NCBI GenBank assembly: GCA_003482555.1
Contig: DMYQ01000033.1
Location: forward strand, 19,223-25,204
DNA length: 5,982 nucleotides
Direction of reading: 5' to 3'
DNA from: Janthinobacterium sp.
Lineage (GTDB): Bacteria > Pseudomonadota > Gammaproteobacteria > Burkholderiales > Burkholderiaceae_D
The translations under genes were made by a program, and so were the position numbers. The notes beneath the pieces are model-generated. The model was not told the DNA's origin. It did not search any database and was given only the letters and a program-made list of their open reading frames with translations. Below are positions 4,109 to 5,982 of the stretch, in pieces. How positions within the stretch are numbered: the first letter of the stretch is position 1; every line of letters begins with the position of its first letter.

Positions 4109-5659
4109 ATGAACTTGCTTAAAACCCTAGCCGCCATTTCCAGCATGACGATGCTGTCCCGAGTCACAGGACTGTTGCGCGAGAGCCTGTTTGCGCGGGC
4201 CTTCGGCGCCGGCGCCTACACGGATGCCTTCATCGTCGCCTTCCGTATCCCGAACCTGTTGCGGCGCCTGTTCGCCGAAGGGGCGTTTTCGCAAGCTTTC
4301 GTACCCATCCTGTCCGAATACAAGAGCCAGTACGGCCACGACGCCAGCAAGACCCTGGCCGACCATGTCGCCACCACCCTGCTCTGGGCCACCATGGTGG
4401 TGAGCGTGATCGGCATCCTGGCCGCGCCCGCCTTCGTGTATTTCATCGCCACCGGACTGAAAGACAAGCCGGGCGCCTTTGACGCGGCGGTCTGGATGAC
4501 GCGCCTGATGTTTCCCTATATTGCCTTCATGTCCTTCGTGGCGCTGGCCGGCGGCATTCTCAACACCTGGCGCGAGTTCAAGATTCCCGCCTTCACGCCG
4601 GTGCTGCTGAACCTGTCCTTCATATGCGCCTCCTTGTTTCTGGCCCGCCATCTGGCACATCCGATTTACGCCATGGCCATCGCCGTTTTCGTCGGCGGCT
4701 TGCTGCAGGTCGGCATCCAGATCCCGGCGTTGATGCGCATCGGCATGTTGCCGCGCCTCGCCTTCAATCCCCTGACCGGCTTGCGCGATCCCGGCGTGCG
4801 CCGCGTGCTGAAAAAAATGGGACCGGCCGTCTTCGCCGTCTCGGCCGCGCAGATCAGCCTGATGATCAACACCAGTATCGCGTCGCGCTTGACCGAAGGC
4901 AGCATTTCCTGGCTTTCCTATGCCGACCGCCTGATGGAATTCCCCACCGCCCTGCTGGGCGTGGCGCTGGGCACGATCCTGCTGCCCAGCCTGTCGAAGG
5001 CGAACAGCGACGGCGACACCGTCGAATATTCCGCCCTGCTGGACTGGGGCCTGCGCCTGACCTTTCTGCTGGCCCTGCCGGCCGCCGTCGGCATGGCCAC
5101 CCTGGCGCTGCCCCTGATCACCACCCTGTTCCACTACGGTAAATTCAGCGACCAGGCTGCCACCATGTCGACCCAGCCGCTGATCGCCTACAGCGTCGGC
5201 CTGATCGGCATTATCCTGGTCAAGACCCTGGCGCCGGCGTTTTACGCGCGGCAAGACATCCGCACCCCGGTGCGCATCGCCATCGGCGTCCTGATCGCCA
5301 CCCAGTTGATGAACATGTTATTCGTCCCCCACATCGCCGTGGCCGGCCTGGCCCTGTCGATCGGACTGGGCGCCTGCCTGAACGCCAGCTTCCTGTACTG
5401 GGGTTTGCGCCGGCGCGGCATCTACACACCCTTGCCGGGCTGGGGCAAGTTCGGCCTGCGCCTGGCCGTCGCTCTGTGCGTGATGGGCGCGGTCGCCGTG
5501 TTCGGCTCCGCCCAGATCGACTGGATAGCCATGCGCGCCCACCCGCTGCTGCGCGTCGGCGCCCTGCTCATGATCCTCAGCCTGTGCGGCCTGAGCTACT
5601 TCGCGGCCCTGCTGGCGATGGGCTTCCGCTTCCGCGACTTCAAGCGCATATCGAACTGA
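4109..5659 (+). CDS. murJ: Lipid II flippase MurJ
   Basis: MurJ (formerly MviN) moves the peptidoglycan precursor lipid II across the inner membrane. It is essential in many Gram-negatives. The 516-residue product is strongly hydrophobic, with membrane stretches near 32-48, 88-112, 133-150, 160-178, 186-206, 238-256, 316-340, 356-380, 387-406, 411-430, 447-468 and 481-504, fitting the family's 14 segments. Residues important in E. coli MurJ are kept: R18, R24, D39, R52 and R274 (E. coli R270, in YADRLMEFP). Other family blocks are NLLRRLFAEGAFSQAFVPI (49-67), LGVALGTILLPSLSK (283-297) and YSVGLIGIILVKTLAPAFY (361-379). The start is firm: MNLLKTLAAISSMTMLSRV aligns with the E. coli N-terminus from the first residue. 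No Shine-Dalgarno sequence precedes it (CTCGCCCC), consistent with the adjacent promoter. It is divergent from rpsT. No clear intrinsic terminator follows. Confidence 0.98.
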   Translation: MNLLKTLAAISSMTMLSRVTGLLRESLFARAFGAGAYTDAFIVAFRIPNLLRRLFAEGAFSQAFVPILSEYKSQYGHDASKTLADHVATTLLWATMVVSVIGILAAPAFVYFIATGLKDKPGAFDAAVWMTRLMFPYIAFMSFVALAGGILNTWREFKIPAFTPVLLNLSFICASLFLARHLAHPIYAMAIAVFVGGLLQVGIQIPALMRIGMLPRLAFNPLTGLRDPGVRRVLKKMGPAVFAVSAAQISLMINTSIASRLTEGSISWLSYADRLMEFPTALLGVALGTILLPSLSKANSDGDTVEYSALLDWGLRLTFLLALPAAVGMATLALPLITTLFHYGKFSDQAATMSTQPLIAYSVGLIGIILVKTLAPAFYARQDIRTPVRIAIGVLIATQLMNMLFVPHIAVAGLALSIGLGACLNASFLYWGLRRRGIYTPLPGWGKFGLRLAVALCVMGAVAVFGSAQIDWIAMRAHPLLRVGALLMILSLCGLSYFAALLAMGFRFRDFKRISN

Positions 5660-5708
5660 AGCCGGTCCCATCGCGGCGGCCGCCTTCGCTGAGTGCTGAG
5701 CGACCTTT

Positions 5709-5727
5709 CATGCCGGGAATCGGCATG
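5709..5727. repeat. Perfect hairpin 50 bp after murJ
   Basis: CATGCCG (5709-5715) and CGGCATG (5721-5727) pair over 7 bp around a 5-nt loop. There is no T-run on either strand. It may protect or help end the murJ message, but an intrinsic terminator is not supported. Confidence 0.5.
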
Positions 5728-5787
5728 TAAGCCGGCTGCCCCAGCCAATAACGCGTTCGTCCCCGCGCAGGCGCCAGATCCACGCCA

Positions 5788-5811
5788 CCGCCCATGGGAG
5801 CATATGGGCGG
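5788..5811. repeat. Perfect 8-bp inverted repeat downstream of murJ
   Basis: CCGCCCAT (5788-5795) and ATGGGCGG (5804-5811) flank an 8-nt loop. The stem is GC-rich and stable but has no adjacent T-run. Possible roles are an operator or a dispersed hairpin element; its function is unknown. Confidence 0.5.
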
Positions 5812-5955
5812 CACGGGTTCCGACCCGCACCGCTCGGCAGCGCTGCCCAACTCCCGTTCGTCGGCGCGCAATTCGCTTCACCCTCACTTTCCGAGGTCGA
5901 TCGATCTTCCGCGATGGCACCTCACTTCCTGCGCCGCGCTCAAGCGGGAACGGCC

Positions 5956-5982
5956 TATCATCCTGCCCAATGCCGGGCGCAC
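5956..5982 (+). other. Possible leaderless gene start, cut by the window end
   Basis: TATCAT (5956-5961) is followed after 8 nt by ATG (5970), exactly the spacing seen between TATAAT and ATG at murJ. Only four codons (MPGA) are visible, and no good -35 is present, so this is a hint and not a gene call. Confidence 0.2.

Larger units (their letters stand above)
5660..5982. other. Stretch without a supportable gene
   Basis: These 323 bases follow murJ. Reading frames exist on both strands but encode Arg/Ser/Pro-rich sequences without recognisable motifs or ribosome sites. One plus-strand frame is open from 5700 to the window end but has no start codon until 5970. The region holds two perfect hairpins (5709-5727, 5788-5811) and, at its edge, a possible promoter and start codon. 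Confidence 0.55.

Noticed and set aside
4127..5254. 375-codon minus-strand open frame opposite murJ
   Set aside because: It is very rich in Gln, Gly, His and Arg, typical of the complement of a GC-rich gene, and murJ on the plus strand is certain.
5708..5920. Arg-rich minus-strand frame downstream of murJ
   Set aside because: It has no ribosome site and no recognisable family, and overlapping frames on both strands look equally open. It is best treated as non-coding until a homologue is shown.

Overview
The window is an ordinary chromosomal housekeeping block from a GC-rich betaproteobacterium. The protein sequences (a 417-residue NADP-type isocitrate dehydrogenase, RluE, a secreted DUF192 protein, S20 and MurJ) and the gene order suggest Burkholderiales, most likely Oxalobacteraceae (Janthinobacterium, Massilia or Duganella type). 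That placement is inferred from resemblance and was not tested by a search. I see no mobile element, phage gene, CRISPR array, tRNA or rRNA.

Layout from left to right. Positions 1-176 hold a short palindrome and the rho-independent terminator of icd. icd (minus, 177-1430) is divergent from rluE (plus, 1702-2268), an arrangement also found in E. coli. The 271-bp gap between them carries an array of GTCTT/AAGAC half-sites that looks like an operator. Next come a small secreted Ala/Lys-rich protein (plus, 2407-2658) with its own terminator, and a secreted DUF192 protein (plus, 2862-3311). A bidirectional terminator at 3343-3381 serves DUF192 and, from the other side, rpsT (minus, 3518-3784). rpsT has a clear sigma-70 promoter and a leader of about 140 nt containing a 17-bp direct repeat. 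murJ (plus, 4109-5659) is divergent from rpsT and has a perfect TATAAT ending 8 nt before its ATG, so it is probably read from a leaderless or nearly leaderless mRNA. Positions 5660-5982 contain no gene I can support, only two hairpins and a possible gene start at the very edge.

The genes serve separate core processes: the TCA cycle (icd), 23S rRNA modification (rluE), the 30S ribosome (rpsT), peptidoglycan precursor flipping (murJ), and two exported proteins of unknown or uncertain role. Apart from the shared terminator and the two divergent promoter regions, nothing suggests they form one system. The parts worth a second look are non-coding: the icd operator array, the rpsT leader and 3' region, and the murJ start. 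I did not find a convincing undescribed system.
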